A stretch of 64,000 nt of DNA, taken from positions 17,819,041 through 17,883,040 of the forward strand of contig CM055093.1 of the NCBI GenBank assembly GCA_029204225.1, written 5' to 3'. Below the pieces are notes generated by a model. It was given only the letters and a program-made list of their open reading frames with translations, searched no databases and was not told the DNA's origin. This document shows, piece after piece, positions 42,355 to 53,695 of this stretch (its first letter is position 1; each line of letters begins with the position of its first letter). The position numbers were made by a program, and so were the translations under genes. The DNA is from Diphasiastrum complanatum (Eukaryota; Streptophyta; Lycopodiopsida; Lycopodiales; Lycopodiaceae).

Positions 42355-43110
42355 AGAGTGGAAGAGAGGAAAAATAGATCTCTATGTGAGTGTGCTAAGG
42401 CCTTAAGGCTAGAAGCTTCTCTACCAAAACCATTTTGGGACGAGGAAATTGCTTGTGCTAACTTTTTGTGCAATAGATTGCCCAACAAAGCCATTGGAGG
42501 AATCACACCATTTGAGCTCTATATGGTAAGAAGCCAAATCTTAAATATTTGAAAATCTTTGAGTCTAATTGCTATGTTCATCAATCCTTGGAGACAAGAA
42601 AGAAAGATGATGCCACCTCTGACAAAGGTATATTTGTGAGGTATAGTGAAGATAGCAAAGAATATAGAGTCTTCAATCCCATCACTAGAAAGATCATAGT
42701 GAATAGAGATGTTATTTTTTATGAAGGACAAGTTTTCAAAGTGGATGAAAGTGCTACTAACCACTTTGATGTCAAAGACCATGCTAGGATGGAGGAGGAG
42801 CATCAAAGTGATCAAGATCTTGAGGATCCACCTCAAGACCCAAGAGCTCCAATAAGATCTTCAAGAGCAAGGGCTGAGCCATCAAGGCTCATTTACATTG
42901 GCAAGGGTGAACAAAGGAAAGGCACTCAATCTGGCACTTCATATACTCTTCTTATTTCAATGCTTGATGAACTAGCTTGCTATGAAGACGTTTGTAGATC
43001 AAAAAGTTGGATGGATGTTATGCAAGTTGAATATGATGCTCTCATGGAGAACCATACTTGGTAACTTGTTGATCTTCCTCAAGTGAAGAAACCACTTGAT
43101 TGCAAGTGTG
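42355..43110 (+). pseudogene. Copia integrase end, linker and RT start fragment
   Basis: The fragment starts in the conserved EERKNRSLCECAKALRLEA of the integrase core, continues through WDEEIACANFLCNRLP, and after a frameshift near 42550 reads the post-integrase region (DKGIFVRYSEDSKEYRVFNP). The linker (EEEHQSDQDLEDPPQDPRAP) leads into the RT start VEYDALMENHTW, then a stop. It ends abruptly after KKPLDCKC near 43110. It belongs to the same Copia subfamily as 25030-27177 and 56085-58123, and supplies the segment missing from the former. Confidence 0.85.
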
Positions 43111-43713
43111 AGCACTAATTTGTGTAGGTCACCTCCATATCATTTTGCAACCACCTTCATTCCACAAAATAGCTAGTTTGGAAGATGGCTTTAAACTTGA
43201 TGAACTCTAACATGTAGGAGAATTTGAAGAGTACTTGTGGCTAGAAAATTTTGTGAATCTTGAATATTGAAATAGAACAACTTTCAAATATGTCATTTTG
43301 ACCAGCAACGGAAAAAGTTCTAGTGCTACTATACATATGAGAATTTCAAAATTGTGGATTTTTCTTATATCTTAACAACTCTCTTTTGGAGTTAAACTTT
43401 AGGAAAATTATCCCCATGCAAGTTATGGAGTCCCAGGCATCACCCACTAAGTGATATGTTGGTGAAAATTTCCTCACCTCTCCCTAAGATACAAAAGCTC
43501 AATTTAGTAAATAGCCTTAGTGGGACAAGAAAAGAAAAAAAACAAGTAGTCCCACAACTCCATCTATCTTGAACTCTCAAATCATATAAAGGAATATGTA
43601 TTTTATAAATTTATGGTGAATATCCTACAATACTTCAAGTTTTTTTGTTTTTCTTTTTTGACTTGTGAGCACCTAGCCATCAATGTTTTCTTTTATGAAT
43701 CCTTGTTATGAGC
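43111..43713. other. No gene seen
   Basis: AT-rich spacer between the Copia fragment and the inner end of the right inverted arm; nothing recognised. Confidence 0.5.
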
Positions 43714-45346
43714 GCTCATGACTGGTTTTTTAACCTCGATCATGACGATAAGACTGATTGGTCTGCATTGAAAGAGTCCTTTATCAAACGTTTACAGCCA
43801 TTTCGTTTGATAGAGAGTCCTTTTGTTAAATTGACTAATATCAAGATGACAAAAGTTGAACACGTACGAGACTATATCGAGCATTTCACGCACCTTAAAA
43901 GTTCAAGTACAAGAACAACCCTCCGAACATATGCTCATCATCTGGTCAACCTTGAGCATGCCGGATACCAGCAACAACATCCCCACCAACAGATTTTTTT
44001 TTTTTTTTTGGGGGGGGGAGAGTGGATTTGCAGGCATCCACTGGAGCAGCCACATTGCCAACAACACCATCGGCAAATCGACAGCCAAGGTCACAAAATC
44101 AAAGACAAAAAAGACATGGCTAAGAAGGCAGATGGGAAATCCAAAGAGACCCAATCAGAAGAAGAACCCCAGTCACGACTAAGATCCTTCAGGAAAGGGA
44201 AGCACAAGCATTGGAAAATCAGTCTCCCTCTTCAGCCAGCCCTCTTGCCACAACATCTGCATCTACTCTCATGTCTATCGCTCACACCATCTACCGATGC
44301 CATCACCACTATCCTACCTTCCATCTTTCTGTTTACCATCATTCCACTGTTCATCTGAGAAATCCCCAATTTTCAGACCTTGATAATCTTACCGAGGTAG
44401 CCAAAAGATCGTTGCAAATGTCTTGCGGAGACCAACTACCATCTACACTGGTTGGTTAGCCAGAAAAGAAGACCTAACAAAGCAGACAAAGCAGCAAAAA
44501 GAAATAAATCAAAGAAGTTCAGGAGAAAAGGAAGAAACTTAAGCAACAGATGAGTCAGATTGATTTTGATCAAAAGAAACACTCTAGGGCAATGATAGTT
44601 GAATCCCCTCCTATGAAACCCGAAGAAATCCAAACGTAATGGATCAAAGGAAGAAAGAGCTGCAGAAAAGCAAAAAGATGAAGACAACCGTGAACTAGCA
44701 GAATAAAACGAGCTCCTCACCCATCAAGTGGTGGTCAAAGCTCAACATTGCAAGGGTCCAAGACTGCGACGATAGCATTATCAATTCCTTCACCCTTCCA
44801 CCAGCCTTCATCATGTCTCCCTACTATCACCAAACCATCCGTCTAGATTTGTTCCTACCACCAATTTTGTTGATAAGTCCATTCCCTTGAAGACTGATAA
44901 CCCAAGGTTTGTGCAACCTACCAAATCGAAGGTTCTTCCTCTGCTCGTCAAGGCAAGAGCATCGACAAGACTAGAACTTCGATTGAGAGAGGAATTGCGG
45001 AAACACCCATAAGCAAAATGGAGGATACAAGAGTGCCAAGACAATTCATGAATATCTAGCAAGACCTCCCAAAGAGTTAGAATCTGTCAAGAAAAGCAGA
45101 AGTGAAATCGTCCATAGCAGATGCAAATGTTAAAAAAGAGAAAAAGACACACGGGAAGCACTCAGACATGCAGAGTTGTCAAGCTGTTGGGAGTTCTCCA
45201 ATTTTGAAAATGTCAACTATTTGCGATAATAGGACATTTTGGTTAAATTGCGACAATCTGCGAAAGCGGTTTTTTGATAAAGATTGGCAGCAATAAGCAC
45301 TTGGTTATATGTAAGCGAACGAGGATCTACGCTTTTTCAAGTGACA
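43714..45346 (+). pseudogene. Gypsy gag, right-arm copy
   Basis: The frame opens at the inner boundary with AHDWFFNLDHDDKTDWSAL, then ESFIKRLQPFRLIESPFVK and NIKMTKVEHVRDYIEHFTH, which continues the Ty3/Gypsy gag core beyond the point where the left copy is interrupted. After about 43990 a T16-G9 run replaces a short normal sequence (left copy: GATTTTGGGAGGGCGG) and shifts the frame. The tail (44100-45346: KKADGKSKE, SLTPSTDAIT) decays with several frameshifts, as in the left copy, and ends against a truncated LTR. No protease or polymerase is present. Confidence 0.75.
43994..44018. repeat. T16-G9 homopolymer run in gag
   Basis: Sixteen T followed by nine G. The left-arm counterpart at about 15250-15265 has only short runs, so the tract expanded in this copy or is a sequence error. 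Confidence 0.9.
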
Positions 45347-45985
45347 ATCCAAGATACTCGGCCAGAGCTACCCACGAGCACCTCTACCCTTAGACCGAAG
45401 AGGTCTCTAAGAAGACGTGATGAACAAAGACTGAGAGCCGAGGAATACTAGTTAATATTGTCAAGTAGAAACTGTGTAAGCCTTATGGTGAATCCCGAAA
45501 GATGGAATGACCATGTAGGAACTAGTATATCTAGGCAAGGTAATAAATGCAAGTAGGCCCTCTTAGAAAAGTAGAGTGAGCTACCTTTTGATGGTGACAT
45601 CTAGTGGAGAGCATAATTCCACTTGGAATTTGTGTAATGTGAAAATGCCACTAGGATGCCACCTAAGAAGCTCTCTTGCTTGTTTAAGAGACTCCCCCTT
45701 TGTAGAAGGGAAGCTTTTTGTGAATGTATTAACTCTATGCTGAAATGAGAAGATCTTCCATGAGTTTTGATGCATTCTTGAGCTCCTTGATCATTCTTGT
45801 TTCTTGAGTGATGCATTAATGATCTTGCCCTTCCATTTCCTTTGTGTGTGGTTGTGGACTGTAGTTGTGGATTAGAATTATTGTTTTCTTGTGGATTAAT
45901 ATAGGAATCAGCATTCAGGTAAACTAATTAGGCTGGATTTGTGGAGTAGATCTTGCTTATCCTAGACATTCCAGTTCTTGATTGT
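45347..45985 (+). mobile_element. Truncated Gypsy LTR
   Basis: This matches 13170-13847 (inverted) and 16993-17590 but lacks the first about 20 bp of the LTR. It contains a CTTGTTTAAGAG box near 45677, the equivalent of the promoter-like TTATTTAAGAG. It ends at CTTGATTGTTCTTGGG, where the sequence jumps to an unrelated snippet. Confidence 0.7.
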
Positions 45986-46045
45986 TCTTGGGATGAAATC
46001 ATCAATGAAAGTAACAAAACAAGTGGCTCCTCCCTTGCTTGTAGT
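45986..46045 (-). other. Tiny Copia integrase snippet
   Basis: On the minus strand about 40 bp read ATCFVTFIDDFI, which resembles the FIDDYS region of Copia integrase. It is sandwiched between two Gypsy LTR parts and is absent from the left arm. Confidence 0.4.
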
Positions 46046-46213
46046 TGCCAAACCCAATCTTACTGTCTGGCTGAACATTGAACCAGACTTTATTGCCAAG
46101 AACCATTTAAAGAGTTTGGTAACAGACAATAAGAAATAAAATAACTAAGTGCCAAACTATAACGAATTGAATCAGTGAATTGAGATACACGATTGATGAG
46201 AAATCAGTGAAGA
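46046..46213 (+). mobile_element. Gypsy LTR 3' end
   Basis: Resembles 12069-12240 in inverted orientation and ends AATCAGTGAAGATTT before the primer site. The usual GAACA end is mutated. Confidence 0.55.
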
Positions 46214-46218
46214 TTTCA

Positions 46219-46236
46219 TGCCATTGCCGCCTAAAC
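46219..46236 (+). promoter_or_regulatory. Gypsy primer-binding site
   Basis: TGCCATTGCCGCCTAAAC, the counterpart of 12046-12063. Confidence 0.55.
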
Positions 46237-46504
46237 ACAACCACAAAACAAGACCCTGAGCCAAAATTCGACCATGAGTAAAAATCTGACCTAGACTACA
46301 TGTTGCTCTTTTTGTCAGAATATTCTGTCTGTGTTGATTTGTTTGATCTAAACTTCTAATTTTTTTTCGAATACAAAGCTTGAGTATCCGACCCTTAGCC
46401 TAAGAAGGATGCTGATTTTTCGACTTCCTCTTGTAGAACCATCAAAATTACTCTTGAAAGAGTGAGGTGCTCCTGGGTCGAGATTGCCAGGACCTAATTT
46501 TCAT

Positions 46505-46979
46505 AGACCTCAAGTAGAATTAATAATAGAGTCATAACAGCATCGGTTTCTTCTATGACTGAGCCAGTTGCAGCCATTTGTTCCATAAGAGTTTTGAAGG
46601 TGTTGAAATGACTCAAAACACTTTCTACTTCAAACATTCTCAAGGAGAAAAAATTATTTCTCAAATGTAATTTGGATGTGGTATCCTTGATATCGTAGAG
46701 AGTTGCTAGAATATGCCATGCATTCTTAGCAGTCTGAACAACACGTATGTGGCTGATCTGTGTGTCCCTGATATTGAGAGTGATCCTAGCAAAAGCCTTG
46801 CCATCTCTCAGTCTCCATTTGGTGTTAATAGATGCATCACCTTCAAGTTTGAGTTATGTGCCATCAACGATGTCCCACAGTTCCTTGGCTAGTAGTATGA
46901 CCTTCATTTTGAATTTCTAGAGATGGTAGTTACTCCCATCGAGTTTGTCGATAAGAGAAGAACTAGAAGACTGATCCAT
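46505..46979 (-). pseudogene. Copia gag N-terminal half
   Basis: The ATG at 46979 begins MDQSSSSSLIDKLDGSNYH, a typical plant Copia gag start, and the frame continues through LAKELWDIVDGTQLKLEGDA, HIRVVQTAKNAWHILATLYD and LHLRNNFFSLRMFEVESV. At least one stop (replacing the Trp of the usual NYxxWKxKM motif) is present. The left arm lost this segment by deletion (11757 region). The LTR and primer site are upstream on the same strand at 47108-47611. Confidence 0.8.
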
Positions 46980-47106
46980 TTTGGTTGAGTGAGATTGTTG
47001 GTAGAAACAACGATTTCAAAATACTGTTGGCTGCGCACTTGCTAGAACAACGACTTGGTAGAGACAAGTCTGATAATCCGCAATGAGAAGCAGATTACTG
47101 AACTGC

Positions 47107-47120
47107 CCGCTCTGATACCA
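47107..47120 (-). promoter_or_regulatory. Copia primer-binding site
   Basis: The minus strand reads TGGTATCAGAGCGG directly after the LTR end. Confidence 0.85.
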
Positions 47121-47611
47121 TGTTGAAAATTGATGATTGATCAGAGATGATTGACTAATATAGGATTAGAGGAGCTCTGTTCAATACAAAGGCTCTGATA
47201 CAATGTCAAAAATTAGTGGTAATGTGAGCGGAAGCTTGAGCGAGTGGGCAGTAGGATCGGAAGCGCCACAGTTAGCAGTAGAATATTCAAAATGAAGGAA
47301 TCAAGAATGTCCAATGGAACAACAACTGAATGGAGACAAAATGTACTTTGATTAATATCCACAAGGAGTACAATCACATGAAGTGAAAACGTTAGTTGAC
47401 TACAGAATAAGAACTCTAATCGTTGTGTGTGATAGCACATGCAATGAAACTATCTGAATGAATTGATAGATACAATTATCAAATGTCTTAGATATTAGAA
47501 AATTATTAGAATCTATTTTTTAATGAAGATTCTATACATAAATTATCTACAACTATTTTTTCTATAGTTATTACAATTGTCTCATACAATTACAAAGTAG
47601 GCGGACCATCA
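47121..47611 (-). mobile_element. Copia LTR, right-arm copy (491 bp)
   Basis: Starts TGATGGTCCGCC at 47611 and ends TTTTCAACA at 47121. Same inferred length as the left copy at 11125-11615. Confidence 0.75.
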
Positions 47612-47666
47612 ACACGAAGTCGTTGGGTCGGGTTTCTGACCCAACGGTATCAAAACATTACGTAGG

Positions 47667-48240
47667 TCAAAAAAATATACAAAGGATCGAATTTTTATAC
47701 TGGGTCAAAAATATAGTTAGGGCCGAATTTTCCAAGATCGAAAAACTCAGACCCAATTTGACCCGATCCAAAGTTGAAGACACTCGGATAATTTTCGCCT
47801 CGATCAGATCAGATCCAGGGTTGGAAAATTTGTCTTTGAAAAGAGTTACATTGGGTTGGAAAAATCTTGGGTCGAAAAAATCCGATACTGAATTTTTTGA
47901 CCCTTTGCTCAAAAATTCGAGCCTTTCCTTTTTTTGATTTTGTATAGCTTTCAGGATGCTCATTAATGAATGGATTTGAGGCTGAGCATCGAATTCCAAT
48001 AGTCCGGCGAGAATTAACTTCCCCCAGTTGGTCTGCTTTCCCCTCGTCAGTGTCGACATCTTCTTCCAACAGGTCTTCAACGTCATAATGAGCCGACATA
48101 TGTCTATAGTGATGTGGACCGGCTTGTCTGCTCCTAAGTTGTTTCGGTTGTTGTTGTCTCTTTGGGAATGCCATTCCCATCTCCCTCCCCCACCTCCCAA
48201 AATTGTTTCTTGTTGGGATTGTGGTAGAGGGACTCGGATC
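47667..48240 (-). pseudogene. Unrecognised ORF remnant, right-arm copy
   Basis: Counterpart of 10517-11069. The minus strand reads KPVHITIDICRLIMTLKTCW in one frame and HHYRHMSAHYDVEDLLEEDVD in another; the second matches the left-arm text best and is probably the ancestral frame. Just upstream (about 48232-48246) the sequence jumps directly to the leader repeats, so the about 1.4 kb present in the left arm is missing. Function unknown. Confidence 0.4.
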
Positions 48241-48370
48241 GGTCAACTATGATGGACTCAACTCGATCGAGAGTGTAAGTAGAGGATTGAGGCTCGTCTC
48301 AGCCGAGATCTGCTGATGCAAGGGACTGAGACTCGACTCAGTCTAGAGTGTATGCAGACAAGAGAAATAT
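48241..48370 (-). repeat. Gypsy leader repeats, right-arm copy
   Basis: CTCGATCGAG / CTCAGTCTAGAG-type phrases matching 9010-9141. Confidence 0.6.
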
Positions 48371-48707
48371 TGAAAAACAATTTGAAGGCGTTTGCTCGTT
48401 CCAAAAAAAAATTGGATGTTCTATAGAGCTTGGCCGATTTAGAAGCACTGATTTCCTTCGTAGAACCATCAAAGGTAACATGTTTGCAAAGGAAAAATAG
48501 TCTGTCGGATAATATGCGAACAAATTTTGTGAAACAACTCATGTTTTCTGTGTCTCAAATGATGCGTTTGTCTCAATAGTATACTAGAACTAGCACATAT
48601 GTGTTGGTGCTAGATCCAGTAGTACTATCTCTCAATAGCGGTGCTTGTGTTTGAATTGATGATTCTTGTGATGTAACAGACTCTAGCGGTTAGGATTTTC
48701 TTTTTTT
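48371..48707. other. No gene seen
   Basis: Counterpart of 8664-9000, with poly-A (about 48402-48410) and poly-T (about 48702-48710) runs. Confidence 0.5.
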
Positions 48708-48890
48708 TTGAAAATGAATGATGATGGCACTCTGGATCCATGGTGGATGTCTACAGATGGTGTTCAATTATGTGAAGGAGTGATCAAGCGTGGTCTTGAT
48801 GGAGAAAAAATTGTCAAGAATGAGCTTGTATGCACAAAGATCGCCACAACTGTCACTAGAAACATAAAAGAAGAACTTGCTCGTTGCTGA
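48708..48890 (+). CDS. Conserved 60-codon ORF, right-arm copy
   Basis: Same start, length and stop as 8481-8663, with about five residue changes (for example CVIK to RGLD and a changed VKNELVC). A TTTTTTTTTGAA run precedes the ATG, resembling the T-run-GAGAATG junction inside the Gypsy gag at 52496-52515. That similarity suggests the ORF start may be a chance product of the same homopolymer junction. Function unknown. Confidence 0.35.
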   Translation: MKMNDDGTLDPWWMSTDGVQLCEGVIKRGLDGEKIVKNELVCTKIATTVTRNIKEELARC

Positions 48891-48959
48891 GGTGGAAATG
48901 AGTTCGACCAGGGCTATTTTATACTCGATGGAGCCCTAAGATGAATATTTTGTTGATGG

Positions 48960-49280
48960 TAGACTCAGCTTGGTCAAGGATGAGCCTTAACACTCGGCTC
49001 GATCGAGAGTTAAGTCAAAAGGCTCGATCGAAATTGTATGTAGAGTACTCGATTCAGATTCAGGACTTGACTTGGTCGAGAGGCAAGTCAAAAGGCTCAG
49101 TCAAGAGGCAAGTTAAAAGGCTTGATCGAGATAGAATGTAGAGAACTCGGTTGAGATTTAAGACTCAGCTCAGTCGAGACTTATATTGAAGACTTGATCG
49201 AGTGGTCATTCAAGAACACTCGGTCAGCTAGTGTAGCACCACTCGGCTCGGTCGAAATGTTAAGTGGAGACTCGGTTTGC
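48960..49280 (-). repeat. Gypsy leader repeats, right-arm copy
   Basis: Dense CTCGATCGAG, CTCGGTCGA and GGCTCGATCGA phrases; counterpart of 7430-7645 plus 8380-8470. Confidence 0.7.
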
Positions 49281-49770
49281 TCATACAAACTTACTCTATT
49301 GGAGAACTTACTAAATGAAGTAAAAATGATAGTGCTTAAGTATGAAGAAGTTCTCAATTGTACATGTGGTCTTTATTGCCAGATTTAGTTGTTGACGAAA
49401 AAAAAAATGAGGTCTCAGAATGTCAGAAGATATATGGACCTACAAAAGTTGTAAAATTTGTCCTCTGAAGCTATACTAGATGATGATGTCCTATAACACA
49501 CAACAAATAAAGCAAGGGAGGGTAATCAACAAAATAAGAGATTCAACACGAAAAAAGAGAACATAAAACATGAAAAATAATAATAATAATAGTAAATAAG
49601 AAATAAAAAAATAAAGAATAAATGAATTATTATTATATTTTGATTAAAAAGGGTCAACAAAAAACAACTCTTCGTAGTACCGCCACAGACTACCACCATT
49701 TACGATAGTGTTTAGGAGTACTCTGTCAAGTGTCTCTAACTAGACGGAGACACTTGACAACGTCACTAAA
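49281..49770. other. No gene seen
   Basis: 49500-49680 is a right-arm-specific AT-rich piece with an AATAATAAT run. A very degenerate primer site (minus strand TAGTGACGTTGTC) precedes the LTR fragment. Confidence 0.5.
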
Positions 49771-50278
49771 TGTTTACAGATTCCCTATCTGTCTACTGAT
49801 TTTCTGGTAGATCCATTACAGTTTGGCATGGTTGTTGTTCAGGTTTCTTACTATCTGTTACCAGACTCTAAAGGTAGTTCTTGGCAATCGGAGTCTTGGT
49901 TTAACTTTCAGCCAAGTAGCACATTGGGTGTTGTAGTTTAGTTTTATCCTGCCTGCCAGAGGATACACGAGCAACGCTCACTCTTGAACAGTACTCACAT
50001 CAAATGAAAATGCAAGTCATGATGCTCAGCTTGCTACTTGGATGAACACCTATTAGATTCCTACTTCTACTTGCTGTAAAACGGGTTGGGCATATTTTTC
50101 AAGCTGAAAACTAATCTAACATGCAACAAACAGAATCAAGAAACAGGAAACAAGCAGATAACTAACAAGCACTACAAGTGCAAGGATCAAGAAACACTCA
50201 TCTCTTGATTCTTTGACTTTCCAAGAACATCAAGAACTGAAATGTAAATGGATTTTCAAGATCTAAACTACAATTCCA
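49771..50278 (-). mobile_element. Gypsy LTR 3' part, right-arm copy
   Basis: Counterpart of 6641-7149; ends ...GTAAACA on the minus strand and abuts the LTR start at 50279 head to head. Confidence 0.7.
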
Positions 50279-51446
50279 TGTTGGCAGATTTCGAAGAATC
50301 CCCAAGATGTCGAGCTGAGCTATTCTAAAAGAGCATCTCTCACCCTAGACCGAGGAGGTCCTTGAAGGAAGAGAGAAGAATGAGGATGAGAGCCAAGCGT
50401 GAGAGTCGAGAAGTACTAGCTAGGAAACAATTAAAAATTATGTGAGCCTCATGGTGAATCCCAAGAGAAGGAATGACCATGTAGGAGCTAGTATGAGTAG
50501 GCATTTGTAATTAATGTGGTAGACCCCTCTTAAATAAATTATAGTGAGCCACCTTTTGATGGTGACCTCCAGTGGAGGAGCTAATTCCACTTGTAATTTG
50601 TAATTTGTGGAATTGCCACTTAGGCTCCACATGGGTAGCCTCTTGGCTTATTTAAGAGCCCCCCTCTCTTGTGAGAGAGCTTTTTATTTGTAATGTCTTT
50701 GCTCTTGTATTGAATAAAGAAGATCCTCCACAAGTTTTGGCATTCATTGAGCTCCTTGATCATGATGGCTTTTTTGAGTGATTCCCTTATGATCATGCCC
50801 TTCCATTCCCTTTGTGTGTGGTTATGGAATTAGATTGATTTCTTGCTTTCTTTCGTTATGCATTGTGAAGTAGAGTGGATTAGATCTCTTGTTCTATGTC
50901 TCTAGAGTAGAATCAAGCTTCAAGTAAACTAAATAGGCTGGATTTGTGGTGTAGATCTTGCATAATTTCTAACAGTCCAGGTCTTGATGTTTTTGAGAAA
51001 CTCAAGAATCAAGAAATGGTGATTTCTTGATCCTTGCTCTTTAATTGCTTGTTAGCTAGTTTCTTGTTTCTCGTTTTTGTCATTTCTGTTGATTTGTTAG
51101 ATTAGCCTAAGAATCTTGTTTGTTTTCCAACATTTTACAGTAGATAAAGTAGGAATTGGATGGAGTTCATCTACAATGCATGCTTATCCTTAGGTGACTG
51201 TTCTAGGCTTGCATGGTTTTGATTTTGTGAGTGCATTTGGAGTGAACATTATCTGAGCCAGCCATTGACACGCTGGACTTAAAATACTACAACATAACCA
51301 CATTGCCTGATTTGGCATTGTAATAAAAAGATCACATTAAGTAGGCCAACCGCCTGAAAATGGGCAGAAACACCCTGTACCCAGAGAATAAAAAACGAAA
51401 CCAAAGAAATCTCTTCACAGATTCTCAGTGATAGAATCTGTGAACA
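50279..51446 (+). mobile_element. Gypsy LTR, right-arm copy (1168 bp)
   Basis: Starts TGTTGGCAGATTTCG and ends TCTGTGAACA. Inside are a TATA-like TTATTTAAGA at 50647-50656 and AATAAA at 50713-50718, consistent with U3-R order, and the end palindrome CACAGATTCT..AGAATCTGTG (51417-51443). Confidence 0.8.
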
Positions 51447-51452
51447 TTTATT

Positions 51453-51470
51453 TGGCGCCATTCCCACTAG
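51453..51470 (+). promoter_or_regulatory. Gypsy primer-binding site
   Basis: TGGCGCCATTCCCACTAG, six bases after the LTR end. Confidence 0.75.
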
Positions 51471-51539
51471 TGCACACACACAACCTCCATAAAATTGCGA
51501 TATTTGTGCACTCCAAACGGTTCTTGAAACCTCACGCTC

Positions 51540-52080
51540 TACTTATCAACCAAGCCCGTCACTCTAGCTTCGACCGAGTCCTTGGCTCAGTCGAGTCTTC
51601 AAGCTCCACACCTGGTACATTTCAACTGGGTACTCCACATAAGCTTTCGACCGAGTCCTGACTTACCATCTCGACCGAATCCTAGATTACATCCTCAACC
51701 GGACCTATACATAAGATCTCGATCGAGCCTCTACATCAAATCTCGACCGAGCCTCTTCGTCAGATCTCGTCCGAGTCTCTCCATTAGATCTCACCCAAGT
51801 CCTTCAGTTTGACCAAGTCTATCCATCAGATCTCGACCGAGTACTACAGTCAGATCTCGATCGAGTCTCTCCATCAGATCTCAACAGAGTCCTTCAATCG
51901 AGTCTCTCCATCAGATCTCGACCGAGTCACTCAATTAGACCTCAACTGAGTCCTTGCAGTGTCATCACAACCGAAGCCCACTTCTCAATTCTCAACCGAG
52001 TCATTGCATTGACATCTCGACCGGGCTGAGTCCAGCATCACATCTCGACCGAGTCCTACAATCCAATTTTGGCCGGGCAA
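51540..52080 (+). repeat. Degenerate 24-bp tandem repeats, right-arm copy
   Basis: The clearest stretch of the family. Between about 51715 and 51930 units of 24 bp start ATCTCGACCGAGTC and carry a CTCCATCAG linker, with occasional shorter or longer spacing. Counterpart of 4860-5425. Confidence 0.85.
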
Positions 52081-52215
52081 AGCTCCTACTTGAAAGTCAA
52101 CTCCATATTTAACTAGACTTTTACAATAGCCAATTGCCACAGCTATCAGCCAAGTTCTTTTGCACTACCACTACCTAAATACTATGCCATTTGGATACAC
52201 ACAACTCACAATACT

Positions 52216-52738
52216 TTGATGATATATTTTATATCCAGAGTGTGTAAAAAGAAAAACAACCTCACTCACCCAAACACACTACAATCCCACAAAAGTCCAC
52301 CAAACCTTCCACATGGATCATCCTTACGATCCCAATTCCACAAAGGACTATCCACCCGAGATGGTATCTCCTTCAACAAAGCAAACCAAATACAATCGGT
52401 ACTCTAGCACAAAATCACAAGTCCACGAGCCATCCACAAACCCTTTCGAGAGATGGGAACCTACAAGAGCAGAAGTTGCCTATGACCGACCACAATTTTT
52501 TTTTTTTGAGAATGCTTGCGATGTCTATGGTGAGACATCTCCCGAAGCCATGGTCCAACTTTTCTCGATGACCATGATCGATCGAGCACGTGAATGGTTC
52601 TTCAACCCGGATCGTGAAGATAAACGTGATTGGTCACTCTTGGAAGAATCCTTCATCAAGCGATTCAAACCATTTCATTTGATAGAGAGTCCCTTTGTCA
52701 AACTTAGTAATATCAAAATGACAAAGTCCATGTCGTGA
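52216..52738 (+). pseudogene. Gypsy gag fragment, right-arm copy
   Basis: Open from 52313: MDHPYDPNSTKDYPPEMVSP, then EPSTNPFERWEPTRAEVAYD, then a 13-T run near 52496-52508 read as Phe residues, then ENACDVYGETSPEAMVQLF and DRAREWFFNPDREDKRDW, ending ESPFVKLSNIKMTK at 52738. Unlike the left copy it stays in frame through the homopolymer. The conserved FDGxSDPQRFLQ segment before ENACD is missing, replaced by the T run. It is joined to a Copia 3' end at about 52739. Confidence 0.75.
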
Positions 52739-53258
52739 AACTATCTTTGTTGTTCGCAAACCAATTCTTTTTGAGTTCGTTGGGTTTTCTTTTAGTGGAA
52801 GCTTTTAGGACCCTAAGCAAGCGACTACAGACCACAGAACATAAAACATTCGAGCAATCAAGATGACCAAAAACAATGAGATGGAGAAGAGAGCAATTAT
52901 ATTTTCTGTTTTTGAGTTTCCAATGAGTTGGTCAGTGTCTCGCTCGTTGGCGGCTTGACGCTCTGCTCGATCGCTGTGTTCTGCTCATTGACAGACTTTC
53001 ATGCACAGCTATTCTTTCTATTTTTTTTTTCTCTTCTTTTTCTCTTCTTATTCGTGTTGATTCCAAAATTGTGTATATACCTCCACCATGCGGACTTTAC
53101 AAGATAGCTAAACAGAGAATAACAAGGCAAGTTAATGCTAATCAACTAGTTAGTTATCCTCTGTTATCGCTAACTCTTTTACTTGAGCGTGAAGTACAAT
53201 ACACCATGCTCATCGAGCTGCCAGTTGGCAGTGCGAATTGTTTTCCTTCGTCTTCGTT
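52739..53258 (-). mobile_element. Copia 3' non-coding / LTR-like segment, right-arm copy
   Basis: Reverse-complement counterpart of 3691-4200; non-coding. Confidence 0.5.
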
Positions 53259-53695
53259 TCATTTTGTTTCGTTTTGTGTTTTTTGGTCTTCGAGAAATGT
53301 TCGACCTTCGAGGTATGTTCGCCCTTCAATGTTCGCCTCATTTTGTTGCGTCACCTTCGCGACAAAGTTGCAGGAGTTCACAATTTCGAACACTCCCTCT
53401 TGAACCTTGCAGCTTTGTGTATCTAATCCAATTGTCTTTCTTTGCCTTGCAAAGAGTGGTTTGTCGAGTGGCTTCGTGAGCAAATCTGCAATCATGTCTT
53501 CAGACTTTATGTACTGAACCTTGAGCTCTCCCTTCGAGATCAAGTCTCGAATAATATGGTACTTTAGAGGTATATGTTTTGTCTTTGAATGGAAAACAGG
53601 ATCTTGGGATAGACATATGGCACTTTGAGAATCCATCATTAATGTGCATGGTTCTCCTTGTGGTATGCCAATTGCCTCCAGCATCATCCGTAACC
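53259..53695 (-). pseudogene. Copia RNase H C-terminal part, right-arm copy
   Basis: On the minus strand 53687-53259 reads MMLEAIGIPQGEPCTLMMDS, then QDPVFHSKTKHIPLKYHIIR and MIADLLTKPLDKPLFA, nearly identical to 3260-3690. The N-terminal half of RNase H is missing: homology to the left copy stops at 53695. Confidence 0.85.

Larger units (their letters stand above)
43714..53695 (-). repeat. Right arm of giant interrupted inverted duplication
   Basis: This is the mirror copy of 3254-16340, shorter by about 3 kb. Right-only or better preserved parts include the Copia gag core (about 46505-46979), about 49500-49680 and a T16/G9 run at 43994-44018. It lacks the ORF cluster equivalent to 9142-10516 and the insertion at 15320-16225. 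The outer boundary is inside RNase H; the inner boundary is inside Gypsy gag. Confidence 0.85.
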
